A stretch of DNA of 64,000 nt, taken from contig NZ_JAEQNE010000003.1 of NCBI RefSeq assembly GCF_016722785.1, forward strand, positions 62,001 to 126,000. Reading direction: 5' to 3'. The translations under genes and the position numbers were made by a program. The notes below the pieces were generated by a model, which saw only the letters and a program-made list of their open reading frames with translations, was not told the DNA's origin and searched no databases. The DNA is from Ramlibacter monticola. Lineage in GTDB: Bacteria; Pseudomonadota; Gammaproteobacteria; Burkholderiales; Burkholderiaceae_C. Below are positions 17,627 through 25,126 of this stretch, piece by piece (within the stretch, counting starts at the first letter, position 1; the number at the start of each line of letters is the position of its first letter).

Positions 17627-18955
17627 TTACTGCGGGTCGAGCGAGAGCTCCAGCTCCGCCTTCTGCTGCCCGAAGCCGTAGAAGTTGAAGTTCATGCGCG
17701 GCCTGCGGCCATCGATCAGCTCCGCCATCGCCTTGCCGGAACCGGCGCCATGCGTCCAGCCCAGCGTGCCGTGGCCGGCGTTGACCCACAGGCCGGCCAC
17801 GCGCGTGCGGCCGATGTAGGGGATGTTGGTGGGCGTCGCCGGACGCAGGCCGGTCCAGAACTGCGGATCGCCGCCTTGCTCGGGCAGTCGCGTGTCGCAC
17901 ACGCCCGGCAGCACCTTATCGATGCGTTCGGCCAGCATGCGGCAGCGGTCCTGCGCCACCTTCGAGTCCAGCGTCGCGTCGTAGCCCGACACCTCGATGG
18001 TGCCGGCCACGCGCAGCTCGTCGCCCAGGCGGCTCATCGCCACCTTCACTTCGTCGTCGATGCTGCTGACGAAGGGCGCATCGGCCGGCTTCTTCAGCTT
18101 GAAGGTGGCGCTGTAGCCCTTGCCGGGGTAGATCGGCAGGTCCACGCCCACCTGGCGCAGCAGCGGCGCGGTGTAGGAGCCGCAGGCCACCACCACGTCG
18201 TCGGCGGCGAGGCGCTGCACCGCGCCCGTCGCGCGGTCGCGGATGCGCACGGAGGCGATCGCGCCGCCGGCGGTCTCCAGCCGTTCGATGTCCTGGTTGA
18301 ACAGGAACTGCACGCCGCGGGCGGCGCACAGCCGCGCCAGCTGCTGCGTGAACACGCGCGCGTCGCCACTCTCGTCGGTGGAGGTGTAGGTGCCGCCCAC
18401 GATGCCGTCGAAGTTGCGGAAGGCGGGCTCGATCGCGAACAGCTCATCGCGGCTCACCACCTTGCGGTCGACGCCGTACTTCTGCATCAGTCCGGCCGCG
18501 GTGGCGGCGTCCTCGAAGGCCTTCGCGTCGGTGTAGAAGTGGGCGATGCCCTTCTCCAGCCGGCTGTATTCGATGCCGGTGGCGGCCACCACGTCCTTCA
18601 GCGCGGCGTGGCTGTACGCGCCCAGCGCGACCAGCTGCTGCACGTTGCGCTCGAAGGCCGCGTCGTTGCACTGGCTCAGGAATTCGAGGCCCCAACGCCA
18701 TTGCTGCCAGTCCAGCCGCGGGCGGAACAGCAGGGGCGCGTCGTTGCGGAACATCCACTTCAGCAGCTTCGCGGGCGCCTGCCGGTTGGCCCAGGGCTCG
18801 CAGTAGCTGACCGAGATCTGCGCCGCGTTGGCAAAACTGGTCTCCAGGGCTGCATCCGGCTGGCGGTCGACGACGATGACTTCGTGGCCGCGCTGGGCCA
18901 GGTGCCAAGCGGTGCTGATGCCGATGATGCCGGCGCCGAGGACGAGTTTTTTCAT
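17627..18955 (-). CDS. dadA: D-amino acid dehydrogenase
   Basis: A 442-residue FAD enzyme of the DadA family. The N-terminal dinucleotide fold LGAGIIGISTAWHLAQRGHEV begins at residue 5, followed by RQPDAALETSFANAAQIS, then PIYPGKGYSATF, TGLRPATPTNIPYIG and NAGHGTLGWTHGAGSGKAMAELI. It oxidises D-alanine and other D-amino acids to 2-oxoacids and ammonia, passing electrons to the respiratory chain. The start MKKLVLG fits the family N-terminus. It is divergently transcribed from an ArgP-like regulator across a 78 bp AT-rich gap. Alanine racemase, which can supply its substrate, is encoded 37 kb away. Confidence 0.92.
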   Translation of the reverse strand: MKKLVLGAGIIGISTAWHLAQRGHEVIVVDRQPDAALETSFANAAQISVSYCEPWANRQAPAKLLKWMFRNDAPLLFRPRLDWQQWRWGLEFLSQCNDAAFERNVQQLVALGAYSHAALKDVVAATGIEYSRLEKGIAHFYTDAKAFEDAATAAGLMQKYGVDRKVVSRDELFAIEPAFRNFDGIVGGTYTSTDESGDARVFTQQLARLCAARGVQFLFNQDIERLETAGGAIASVRIRDRATGAVQRLAADDVVVACGSYTAPLLRQVGVDLPIYPGKGYSATFKLKKPADAPFVSSIDDEVKVAMSRLGDELRVAGTIEVSGYDATLDSKVAQDRCRMLAERIDKVLPGVCDTRLPEQGGDPQFWTGLRPATPTNIPYIGRTRVAGLWVNAGHGTLGWTHGAGSGKAMAELIDGRRPRMNFNFYGFGQQKAELELSLDPQ

Positions 18956-19033
18956 ACGTCCAAAGTTTGAGGCCACCTCCCGATTTTCAAAAGCCAAATT
19001 AAACTGTCTGCGGGATCATCAGAAAATCTAATC

Positions 19034-19948
19034 TTGCAAAGCTTCGACCCCACCGCGCTGGAATGCCTCGCCGCCATCGTGGAGGAGGGCGGCTTCGACC
19101 GCGCTGCCCAGCGGCTGAGCATCACGCAGTCGGCCGTCTCGCAGCGCTTGCGAGCCCTGGAAGCCCAGGTGGGAACGGTGCTGGTGGTGCGCAGCCGGCC
19201 CGTCCGCCCCACGGCGGCCGGCCAGCTGCTGCTGAAGCACACCCGCCAGATGAGGTTGCTGCGCGCCGACCTGGAGCGCGACCTGGGCGAGCTGGCTCCC
19301 AGCTCCACCGGCGGCGCCCGCGAGGAGGAGAGGATCTCGCTGGCGGTGAACGCCGACAGCATCGCGACCTGGGCGCTGCCGGCGCTGGACGCGCTGGCGC
19401 GCCAGGGCCTGCCGCTGGAGATCATCACCGACGACCAGGACTTCACGCACGAGTGGCTGCGCGAAGGCCAGGTGCTGGGATGCGTCACCACCGTGAAGCA
19501 GGCGTTGCGCGGTTGCAAGGTGCAGGCGCTGGGGGCGATGCACTACATCGGGGTCGCGCAGGCGGCCTATGCGCGCGAGCGCCTGCCGCAGGGCCTGACG
19601 CCGCACAACTTCCGCGACACGCCCTTCGTGGCCTTCAACCGCAAGGACGACATGCAGGGGGAATACGTGGGCCGCGCGTTCGGGCTGAAGCGCGTGTCAC
19701 TGCACCAGTTGTTCGTCCCGAGTTCGGAAGGCCAGGTGCGCGCCGTGCTGGCGGGGTGGGGCGTGAGCGTGGTGCCGGAGCTGCTGGTGCAGGGATTGAT
19801 CGCGCAGGGCGAACTGGTGAACGTGGCGCCCCAGGCGCGCGTGCCGGTGCAGCTCTATTGGCATTGCTGGAACCTGGAGTCCGTCGTGCTGGACCAGCTT
19901 ACGGCGGCGCTGGCGCAGGCGGCACGCGAGTCGCTGGCCGCCGCCTGA
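19034..19948 (+). CDS. LysR-type regulator, ArgP-like
   Basis: A 304-residue LysR regulator. The N-terminal winged helix (LECLAAIVEEGGFDRAAQRLSITQSAVSQRLRALE, residues 8-42) and the effector domain follow the ArgP/IciA pattern, including NADSIATWALPAL and FNRKDDMQ. ArgP proteins usually sense lysine or arginine and control exporter or amino-acid genes. The start is TTG, chosen because it places the helix-turn-helix at the usual distance and no upstream ATG fits. Its divergence from dadA suggests it regulates D-amino acid use, which is inference from position. Confidence 0.88.
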   Translation: MQSFDPTALECLAAIVEEGGFDRAAQRLSITQSAVSQRLRALEAQVGTVLVVRSRPVRPTAAGQLLLKHTRQMRLLRADLERDLGELAPSSTGGAREEERISLAVNADSIATWALPALDALARQGLPLEIITDDQDFTHEWLREGQVLGCVTTVKQALRGCKVQALGAMHYIGVAQAAYARERLPQGLTPHNFRDTPFVAFNRKDDMQGEYVGRAFGLKRVSLHQLFVPSSEGQVRAVLAGWGVSVVPELLVQGLIAQGELVNVAPQARVPVQLYWHCWNLESVVLDQLTAALAQAARESLAAA

Positions 19949-19957
19949 GGAGACGCT

Positions 19958-20095
19958 TCAACGCGGCGCGAACGCGCCGTGCGGGGCTTCGAGGTCGAAC
20001 AGCAGGTCGAGCCCACCCGGGGACGCGATCGCGAGCAGGACGGCGGCGACCGCCGCGGCAATCCAGGTGAGGGTCGGCGTCCAGAGCGGCTTCAT
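19958..20095 (-). CDS. 45-residue single-span membrane protein
   Basis: This small ORF (MKPLWTPTLTWIAAAVAAVL... ending PHGAFAPR) has one strong hydrophobic helix at residues 8-28 and a short polar tail. GGAGG lies 5 bp upstream of the ATG, a near-ideal ribosome-binding site, which is the main reason to call it real. Two dyads lie just upstream. It is the next gene upstream of the... convergent argP end, and sits apart from the metallophosphoesterase gene, which ends 123 bp upstream of this start on the same strand. Function unknown. Confidence 0.6.
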   Translation of the reverse strand: MKPLWTPTLTWIAAAVAAVLLAIASPGGLDLLFDLEAPHGAFAPR

Positions 20096-20125
20096 CACGG
20101 CCTCCGCACAGGAGTTGTTCTGCGG

Positions 20126-20141
20126 GCAAGTGTGCACTTGC
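20126..20141. promoter_or_regulatory. Perfect palindrome upstream of small membrane gene
   Basis: GCAAGTGTGCACTTGC is a 7+2+7 dyad about 30 bp upstream of the 45-residue gene's ATG. A second dyad, ACATGC-N9-GCATGT, lies at 20149-20169. The positions suit an operator or a promoter element. No regulator can be assigned. Confidence 0.35.
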
Positions 20142-20218
20142 GATTGCGACATGCACGCTTCGGGCATGTAAAGGCCGCGGGAAAGTTGTTCCCAATCGCA
20201 CGTGCTTACGCTGGCTGC

Positions 20219-21067
20219 TTAAGCGGCGGCAGCTTCGATCTCGCAGGCAGCGAGGTCCAACACGAAGCGCTCGCGGAAGCCCTCCTGCTCGCCCTTGGTC
20301 GCATAGCCCAGGGTGTTGGCCACCACGCGGCATCCTCGTTCGACGTAGTCCTGCTGGCAATGCAAGTGGCCATGCAGCCAGAACTGCGCCTGCGCCAGCA
20401 GGTCCTCCAGCGAGTTGCAGAAGCCCGCGGCAGCGGGCGTGATGCCATAGCGCGGGTCGTGGCTGCGCAGGCTGGGCGCGGAATGCGTGACCACCACGGT
20501 GGTGCCCTCGAAGGGACGCGCGAGCGCTTCCCGCAGCCACGCAATGCACACCAGCGCCTGCTCGCGCCAGCCCTCGGCCAGCATCCTCTCGCCGTGCCGC
20601 ATCGCCGCCGCCTTCTGCAGGTAGAAGTTGGCGGCTCGGAAGGCCTTGTGGCGCTGCTTCAGCGCGTCCTGCAGCGTGGGTTCGCCCTGGCCGGGGCGCT
20701 GCGCCAGCGCGTCGAAGTCGGCCCACAGCGTGGTGCCGACGAAGCGCACGTCGCCGATCACGTGCACCTCGCGTTCCAGCCAGGTGATGCCCAGCCGCTC
20801 GCAGGTCTCGCGCAGGCGCGCGTGGGTCTCGTCGAAATCGAGGTTGTCGTACTCGTGGTTGCCGGGCACGTACAGCACCGGCACCGGCCATGCCCCGAGC
20901 CGCGGCGAGAAGCGCGCGAGGCCGAAGTCGGCGTCCTCCAGTTTCGAGCCGCGCTGGTAGGAGCCGATGTCGCCCGCGAGGACCAGCAGCTCGGCCGCCG
21001 GCGCCGGGGAGGGCCGGTACGAAGGGTGCCCCTCCAGGTGGAGGTCGGACATCAGCTGGATCTTCAT
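20219..21067 (-). CDS. Calcineurin-like metallophosphoesterase
   Basis: This 282-residue protein carries the metallophosphoesterase metal-binding series: MSDLHLEGH (D-x-H), VLAGDIGS (GD), VPGNHEYD (GNHE), VVTHSAPS and WLHGHLHCQQD (GHxH). All ligands of the binuclear metal centre are visible. Family members hydrolyse phosphomono- or phosphodiesters, and the substrate here is unknown. The start at 21067 (MKIQLMSDLHLEG) places the first metal motif at the very N-terminus, as in the family. It is 68 bp downstream of the Bug receptor gene on the same strand. Confidence 0.88.
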   Translation of the reverse strand: MKIQLMSDLHLEGHPSYRPSPAPAAELLVLAGDIGSYQRGSKLEDADFGLARFSPRLGAWPVPVLYVPGNHEYDNLDFDETHARLRETCERLGITWLEREVHVIGDVRFVGTTLWADFDALAQRPGQGEPTLQDALKQRHKAFRAANFYLQKAAAMRHGERMLAEGWREQALVCIAWLREALARPFEGTTVVVTHSAPSLRSHDPRYGITPAAAGFCNSLEDLLAQAQFWLHGHLHCQQDYVERGCRVVANTLGYATKGEQEGFRERFVLDLAACEIEAAAA

Positions 21068-21135
21068 CCCGCACCATTGTGCAGGGTCGCGCGTACGAAG
21101 CAGGCCGGGCGGCCGGCCTTGTGGCTGTCGGACGT

Positions 21136-22116
21136 TTACAGCTTCACGCCCGCGCCCTTGACTGTCGGGGCGAGCTGACTCACCTGTTCCTTGACGAAGC
21201 CGGCGAACGCAGCCTGGCTCACCGGCGAGGCGGTGATGCCCAGGTCCACCATCTTCCTGCGGACCTCCGCGTTGCCCAGGATCTCGTTGACGATGGTGTT
21301 CAGCCGCGCGACCACGTCGGGCGGCATCTTCGCCGGCCCCGAGAGCCCGAAGAAGTTGTCCAGCACCAGCTTGCGGTGGCCGCTCTCGACGACGCTGGGC
21401 ACGTCGGGCGCCAGCGGCGAGCGGTTCGCCGAGGTCACGGCCAGCGGGACGATCTGCCCGCTCTTGAAGTAGGGCACGAAGGCGGTGATCACGTCGATGC
21501 CCACCGGCACCACGCCGGCGATCAGGTCGGTCGTCATCGGCGCACCACCGCGGTACGGCACGTGCACCATGTTGACCCCGAGCTCCTTCTTCATCAGCTC
21601 GCCGTAGATGTGGCCGATGGAGGCCGGCCCGCCGGAGCCGAAGTCCAGGCGGCCGCTCTTCTTCGCCGAGGCTTCCAGCTCGGGGATCGTCTTCAGCCCC
21701 GCCTTCGGATTGGCCATCACGACGCAGGGCGCGGTGCCGATCAGCGCGATGTGGGTGAAGCCTTCCACCGGGTCGTAGGGCTGTTTCTCCAGCGCGAAGG
21801 GGCCGATCGAGATCGGCGTGGAGTTGGACAGCATCAGCGTGTAGCCGTCCGGCGCCGACTGCGTGACGGCCAGCCCGCCCACGCTGCCGCCCGCTCCGGG
21901 GCGGTTGTCCACCACCACCGCCTGCCCCAGTCGGGTGCCGAGCTGCTCCGCGAGGGTGCGCGCCACGATGTCGCTCGCGCCGCCGGCCGGGAAGGTCACG
22001 ACGATGCGGATCGGCTTGTCGGGCCAGGCGGCGAAGGCCGGCAGGGCGACGCTGGCGGCGCCGGCGGAAACCGCCCGCAGGAAGCGGCGGCGGGTGGAGG
22101 CGGGAGTCAGGTTCAT
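21136..22116 (-). CDS. Bug-family tripartite tricarboxylate transporter receptor
   Basis: A 326-residue periplasmic binding protein of the Bug/TctC family. It has a twin-arginine-like signal (STRRRFLRAV, cleavage after PAFA), then AWPDKPIRIVVTFPAGGASDIVAR, GQAVVVDNRPGAGGSVG, and VPYRGGAPMTTDLIAG, all strongly conserved in the family. It binds a carboxylate solute; no tctA/tctB membrane genes are nearby, which is common for the many orphan receptors of Burkholderiales. GAAGGA precedes the chosen start. It lies directly downstream of a LysR regulator gene on the same strand (79 bp gap). Confidence 0.9.
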   Translation of the reverse strand: MNLTPASTRRRFLRAVSAGAASVALPAFAAWPDKPIRIVVTFPAGGASDIVARTLAEQLGTRLGQAVVVDNRPGAGGSVGGLAVTQSAPDGYTLMLSNSTPISIGPFALEKQPYDPVEGFTHIALIGTAPCVVMANPKAGLKTIPELEASAKKSGRLDFGSGGPASIGHIYGELMKKELGVNMVHVPYRGGAPMTTDLIAGVVPVGIDVITAFVPYFKSGQIVPLAVTSANRSPLAPDVPSVVESGHRKLVLDNFFGLSGPAKMPPDVVARLNTIVNEILGNAEVRRKMVDLGITASPVSQAAFAGFVKEQVSQLAPTVKGAGVKL

Positions 22117-22195
22117 GCGCGAGTCCTTCACGGCGAGACACCGGGGCGCGCGCATGCAACCTGCATGCCGCTCCGACCAGGGCGCAGCGTAAACC

Positions 22196-23149
22196 TTACT
22201 GGAAGGCCTTGCCAGCGGCAGTTGCGACCGCGAGCCGCAGCCAGGCGTGGTCGCTGCGCTGCCCCTGGCGCCGGTGCCACAGGGCGTCCACGTGGACGGG
22301 TGGCACGTGGAAGGGCAGTTCGCGCTGCGCCAGGGCGTCGGCCCGGCCGGTGGAGCGGATGAAATGCCGCGGCAGCACCGTCAGCAGGTCCGAGGTCTCG
22401 ACCACCAGGCCCGCCGTGAAGAACTGGTTGACCGTCAGCACCACGCGGCGGCTCTCGCCCAGCGCCGCGAGCGCTTCGTCGATGAAGCCGAAAGGCCGGC
22501 CCGAGAAGCTCACCAGCATGTGGCGCGCCCCGCAGAAGCGCTCCAGCGTCAGGGGCTCGGCCGCCAGCGGATGGCCGCTGCGCATCACGCAGACGTACTG
22601 GCCGTCGTAGATGCGCTCGTACTCATAGGCACCCATGCCGCTGGACTGCTCCTGCGCCGTCAGGTCCGCCAGCACGGCCGGGAAAAAGCCGACCGCCAGG
22701 TCGATCACGCCCTCCTCGAGCATCCGCCGCGGGTCGCGGGTCGTCAGGGGCAGGGTGCGCACCGTGATGCCGGGGGCCTCGCGTTCCATGATCTCCACCA
22801 GCCCCGGCATCACCTCGGCCGCCGTGGCGTCGGCCATGGCGAGGGTGAAGGTGTTGCTGGCCTGCGACGCGACGAACTGGCCCGGCACCAGGGTCAGCTC
22901 CAGCCGGCGCAGCGCGTCGCTGACCGACGGCCACAGCGCCAGCGCGCGGGGGGTCGGCTCCACGCCGTAGCCGCTGCGCACCACCAGCCGGTCGTCCAGC
23001 GCCTCGCGCAGCCGGTTCAGGGCGTTGCTCACGGCCGGCTGGGTCATGGCCAGGTTTCGGGCCGCGCGCGTCAGGTTGCGCTCGGCCATGATCTGGTCGA
23101 AGACCCTCAGCAGGTTCAGGTCCAGTGTCCGGAAGTTCGGGGCTTTCAT
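22196..23149 (-). CDS. LysR-type regulator (NodD/NahR-like)
   Basis: A 317-residue LysR protein. The helix-turn-helix DLNLLRVFDQIMAERNLTRAARNLAMTQPAVSNALNRLRE (residues 9-48) has the DLNLL and QPAVSNAL signature of the NodD/NahR/LinR branch, which senses aromatic and other catabolic substrates. The effector domain starts near residue 90. The next gene downstream encodes a Bug receptor, a frequent pairing, so it may control solute uptake. It is divergent from the three-gene microprotein operon, with a GTGA-N10-TCAC dyad in between. Confidence 0.9.
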   Translation of the reverse strand: MKAPNFRTLDLNLLRVFDQIMAERNLTRAARNLAMTQPAVSNALNRLREALDDRLVVRSGYGVEPTPRALALWPSVSDALRRLELTLVPGQFVASQASNTFTLAMADATAAEVMPGLVEIMEREAPGITVRTLPLTTRDPRRMLEEGVIDLAVGFFPAVLADLTAQEQSSGMGAYEYERIYDGQYVCVMRSGHPLAAEPLTLERFCGARHMLVSFSGRPFGFIDEALAALGESRRVVLTVNQFFTAGLVVETSDLLTVLPRHFIRSTGRADALAQRELPFHVPPVHVDALWHRRQGQRSDHAWLRLAVATAAGKAFQ

Positions 23150-23156
23150 ATGAATC

Positions 23157-23174
23157 GTGAATGATATAAATCAC
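23157..23174. promoter_or_regulatory. Dyad between lysR and the microprotein operon
   Basis: GTGA-ATGATATAAA-TCAC is an AT-rich inverted repeat 8-25 bp upstream of the lysR ATG in an otherwise GC-rich genome. LysR proteins bind interrupted dyads of this kind, often autoregulating and controlling the divergent gene. Confidence 0.4.
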
Positions 23175-23267
23175 TAATCAAAAGTAGCCAAATATCAGGG
23201 AGAACCCTAGGATTCACTCAAGCACTTGGCAATACCGCCACAAGCGCCGAACCAAGGGGATCACAAA

Positions 23268-23582
23268 ATGGCCAGCTTCATCCGCGTTCACTACCCCAGC
23301 CAGCACGCCGGCGTCGCCCGCGTCGAAGAGGCGATCAAGTTCATCGGTGGATTCAGCGCCACCCGCGCCGTCCTCCACGGCCTCGCCTTCCTGGGCTCGC
23401 CGGCCACCCGCCTCGCCGCCCGTGCCCGCGCCGGCATGGCCGCCTGGCGCGTGGAGCGCAAGCAGCGCGAAGAAGACCGCAAGCTCTGGAACCTGGCGCT
23501 GACCGATGCCCGCGTCATGGCCGACCTCAGCCGGGCGATGAGCCAGGAAGCCCTGCGCAACGACGCCCGCCCGTACTTCTGA
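23268..23582 (+). CDS. Small uncharacterised protein with C-terminal repeated motif
   Basis: The product is 104 residues, starting MASFIRVHYPSQ, with GGGGA 8 bp upstream of the ATG. It is basic and helical, with a hydrophobic patch around FLGSPATRLAARARAGMAAW. The C-terminus ADLSRAMSQEALRNDARPYF closely resembles the C-terminus of the next small gene (AELTRSMSSDALRDGSRYL). The LTDARVMADLSRA stretch is loosely reminiscent of DUF1127-type small proteins, a weak similarity. It is first in a run of three tiny genes (gaps 10 and 13 bp). Function unknown. Confidence 0.7.
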   Translation: MASFIRVHYPSQHAGVARVEEAIKFIGGFSATRAVLHGLAFLGSPATRLAARARAGMAAWRVERKQREEDRKLWNLALTDARVMADLSRAMSQEALRNDARPYF

Positions 23583-23592
23583 GGATCCCGCA

Positions 23593-23721
23593 ATGGCCGC
23601 CGTCCTGGGCTCCGCCCTCTTCGACATGATCACGCGGGCATGGAACAAGCTGCCCAGCGTGGCCGAACTGACCCGCTCCATGAGCAGCGACGCCCTGAGG
23701 GACGGCAGCCGGTACCTGTAG
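23593..23721 (+). CDS. 42-residue microprotein sharing the upstream gene's C-terminal motif
   Basis: This ORF (MAAVLGSALFDMITRAWNKL, ending SRYL) begins 10 bp after the preceding stop. Its last 19 residues, AELTRSMSSDALRDGSRYL, align without gaps for most of their length with the end of the 104-residue neighbour, matching about half the positions. That similarity, plus the tight spacing, supports it as a real gene. The ribosome-binding site is modest (GAGG about 8 bp upstream). No known function. Confidence 0.6.
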   Translation: MAAVLGSALFDMITRAWNKLPSVAELTRSMSSDALRDGSRYL

Positions 23722-23734
23722 GAAAGAACAAGAC

Positions 23735-23944
23735 ATGACCGCCAGCTTGCACAACTCGTTGATCCTCCTGGCCCACCAGGTGATCCGCAGCCTGCCGGCG
23801 CCGGTGCTCGGCGCGCTGGACGCCTGGTCGCAGCGGGTCGCCCGCCGCCGCGCCCTGAAGCGCCAGCAACGGTGGCAGAAGCGCAAGGCCGCCGCCGCGG
23901 CGCCGGCGAACACGGTGTATCACCTCAAGCCCTGGAGGGATTGA
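23735..23944 (+). CDS. 69-residue basic small protein
   Basis: The product has an amphipathic N-terminal half (MTASLHNSLILLAHQVIRSL), then a strongly basic segment (RVARRRALKRQQRWQKRK), and ends HLKPWRD. AGGAAAG lies 8 bp upstream of the ATG and the gene starts 13 bp after the 42-residue gene. It does not share the ADLSRAMS-type motif. It may bind nucleic acid or acidic membranes, but that is only suggested by charge. It is the last gene of the small operon; GC-rich inverted repeats follow. Confidence 0.65.
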   Translation: MTASLHNSLILLAHQVIRSLPAPVLGALDAWSQRVARRRALKRQQRWQKRKAAAAAPANTVYHLKPWRD

Positions 23945-24091
23945 GGCGCAGCTTACGCGGCCTTCTCGCCGCGCACTCGGGGCCCCCCAAAAGCCCCGTC
24001 CTCGCCCGGAGCGGCGCCCCTGAGGCGTCCCCCGGGCGATTCCATTTCCGGCGCCGCGGTTCGGCGCCTCCCTCGCGAAGCGAGCGCGCCG

Positions 24092-24436
24092 CTAGACCGG
24101 CATCAGGCTGTCGCCGAGGCGCTCGGCCTCTTCCCGCAGCCGCACCACCTTGCGCTGCAGGTCGCGGAACACGTCCAGCGCCTCCAGCAGGTCGGCCCCG
24201 CCGACCTTGTCGAAGGAGGTGTCGCCCGAGAGCACCAGCTGCGCCATGTGCAGGTAGGAATGGCACTTCGCGCGGATCTGGTCGGCCGCGCGATAGTTGC
24301 CTGACGGAGGAAGGGCTTCCTCGATGTGACGGGTGACGGTCGCCACCTCGGCAGCCAGTCCCACGACGTCGAGACGAACCAGCTCGCGGTCGTCGCGCAG
24401 CTCGGGCCACCAACTCCAGGACGTGACGCGGAACAT
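24092..24436 (-). CDS. Uncharacterised 114-residue protein
   Basis: A soluble, mostly helical protein with an aromatic N-terminus (MFRVTSWSWWPELRDD) and a heptad-like Leu/Val-rich C-terminal helix (LLEALDVFRDLQRKVVRLREEAERLGDS). No motif is recognised. The compositional balance and codon use look genuine, but no strong ribosome-binding site is seen. It converges with the small operon across 147 bp that contain GGCGCC-type inverted repeats and no other ORF. Confidence 0.55.
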   Translation of the reverse strand: MFRVTSWSWWPELRDDRELVRLDVVGLAAEVATVTRHIEEALPPSGNYRAADQIRAKCHSYLHMAQLVLSGDTSFDKVGGADLLEALDVFRDLQRKVVRLREEAERLGDSLMPV

Positions 24437-24607
24437 GTCGCAAAGTGTATCGATGTTGCGATGCAGATTACAGCCCGGCCGTCACCGTCGGGTCTTCCGG
24501 GAGGTACCGCCCGTCATCACGGCCGGTGGCCGTAAGGTTGGTGGCGGAGGCGCCTCCTAGCATCAGGCCGTGTACAACTTGGCCGCCTGGAGCGGCGAAG
24601 GTTCGCC

Positions 24608-25075
24608 ATGCTTTCTCTGACGATCGGGATCGCAGCCGGTGCCGCCTGTCTCGGCGGCGTCGTGGCCTTCGTCTGGCACCGCCGCAGGGGCGAAGATACC
24701 CTCCGCCACATCGCGCGCCTGGCCGCGGGGATCGTGGCGGTGGGCGGCACGATCGAATCCGACCTGGAGACGGACCCCGAAGCACCTGCCTTCATGGTGT
24801 TCCGGCAACGCTGCCGCGAGAACCGCGAGCGCGCCGACCAAGCCCTCGAGCAAGGCAAGGCGCTGGGGCAGCAGGAGGCCGAAGCGCTGCTCACGACCCT
24901 GTTGCTGCTGCACGACGACCACCGGCGGATGGTCGACCTGCGCTCGGAGGTGGACCGCGCCGTGGCGCGCCGGGCCGCGGCGGACCGCTGCGTCGAGATC
25001 CGCTTCGGCCACAGCAGCAAGCCCTCCCGCTGGCCGAGCAGCTCCCCGCTGACCCGGCCCTCCACCCTGGGCTGA
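24608..25075 (+). CDS. Uncharacterised single-span membrane protein
   Basis: This 155-residue product starts with one hydrophobic helix (LTIGIAAGAACLGGVVAFVW, residues 4-23) followed by basic HRRR, predicting an N-out, C-in anchor with a cytoplasmic helical domain. The soluble part is rich in Glu, Arg and Leu with coiled-coil-like spacing (ENRERADQALEQGKALGQQEAEALL). No family is recognised. A strong hairpin terminator follows its stop immediately. It is divergent from the 114-residue gene. Confidence 0.6.
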   Translation: MLSLTIGIAAGAACLGGVVAFVWHRRRGEDTLRHIARLAAGIVAVGGTIESDLETDPEAPAFMVFRQRCRENRERADQALEQGKALGQQEAEALLTTLLLLHDDHRRMVDLRSEVDRAVARRAAADRCVEIRFGHSSKPSRWPSSSPLTRPSTLG

Positions 25076-25080
25076 GCCAG

Positions 25081-25110
25081 AAAAAAGGCCACCGCGAGGT
25101 GGCCTTCTTC
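25081..25110. terminator. Bidirectional intrinsic terminator
   Basis: AAGGCCACC / GGTGGCCTT form a perfect 9 bp stem around GCGA. It is flanked by six A on the left and TTCTT on the right, so it can end both the membrane-protein transcript and the convergent pckG transcript. Confidence 0.8.
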
Positions 25111-25126
25111 ATGGCGGGAGAAACGC

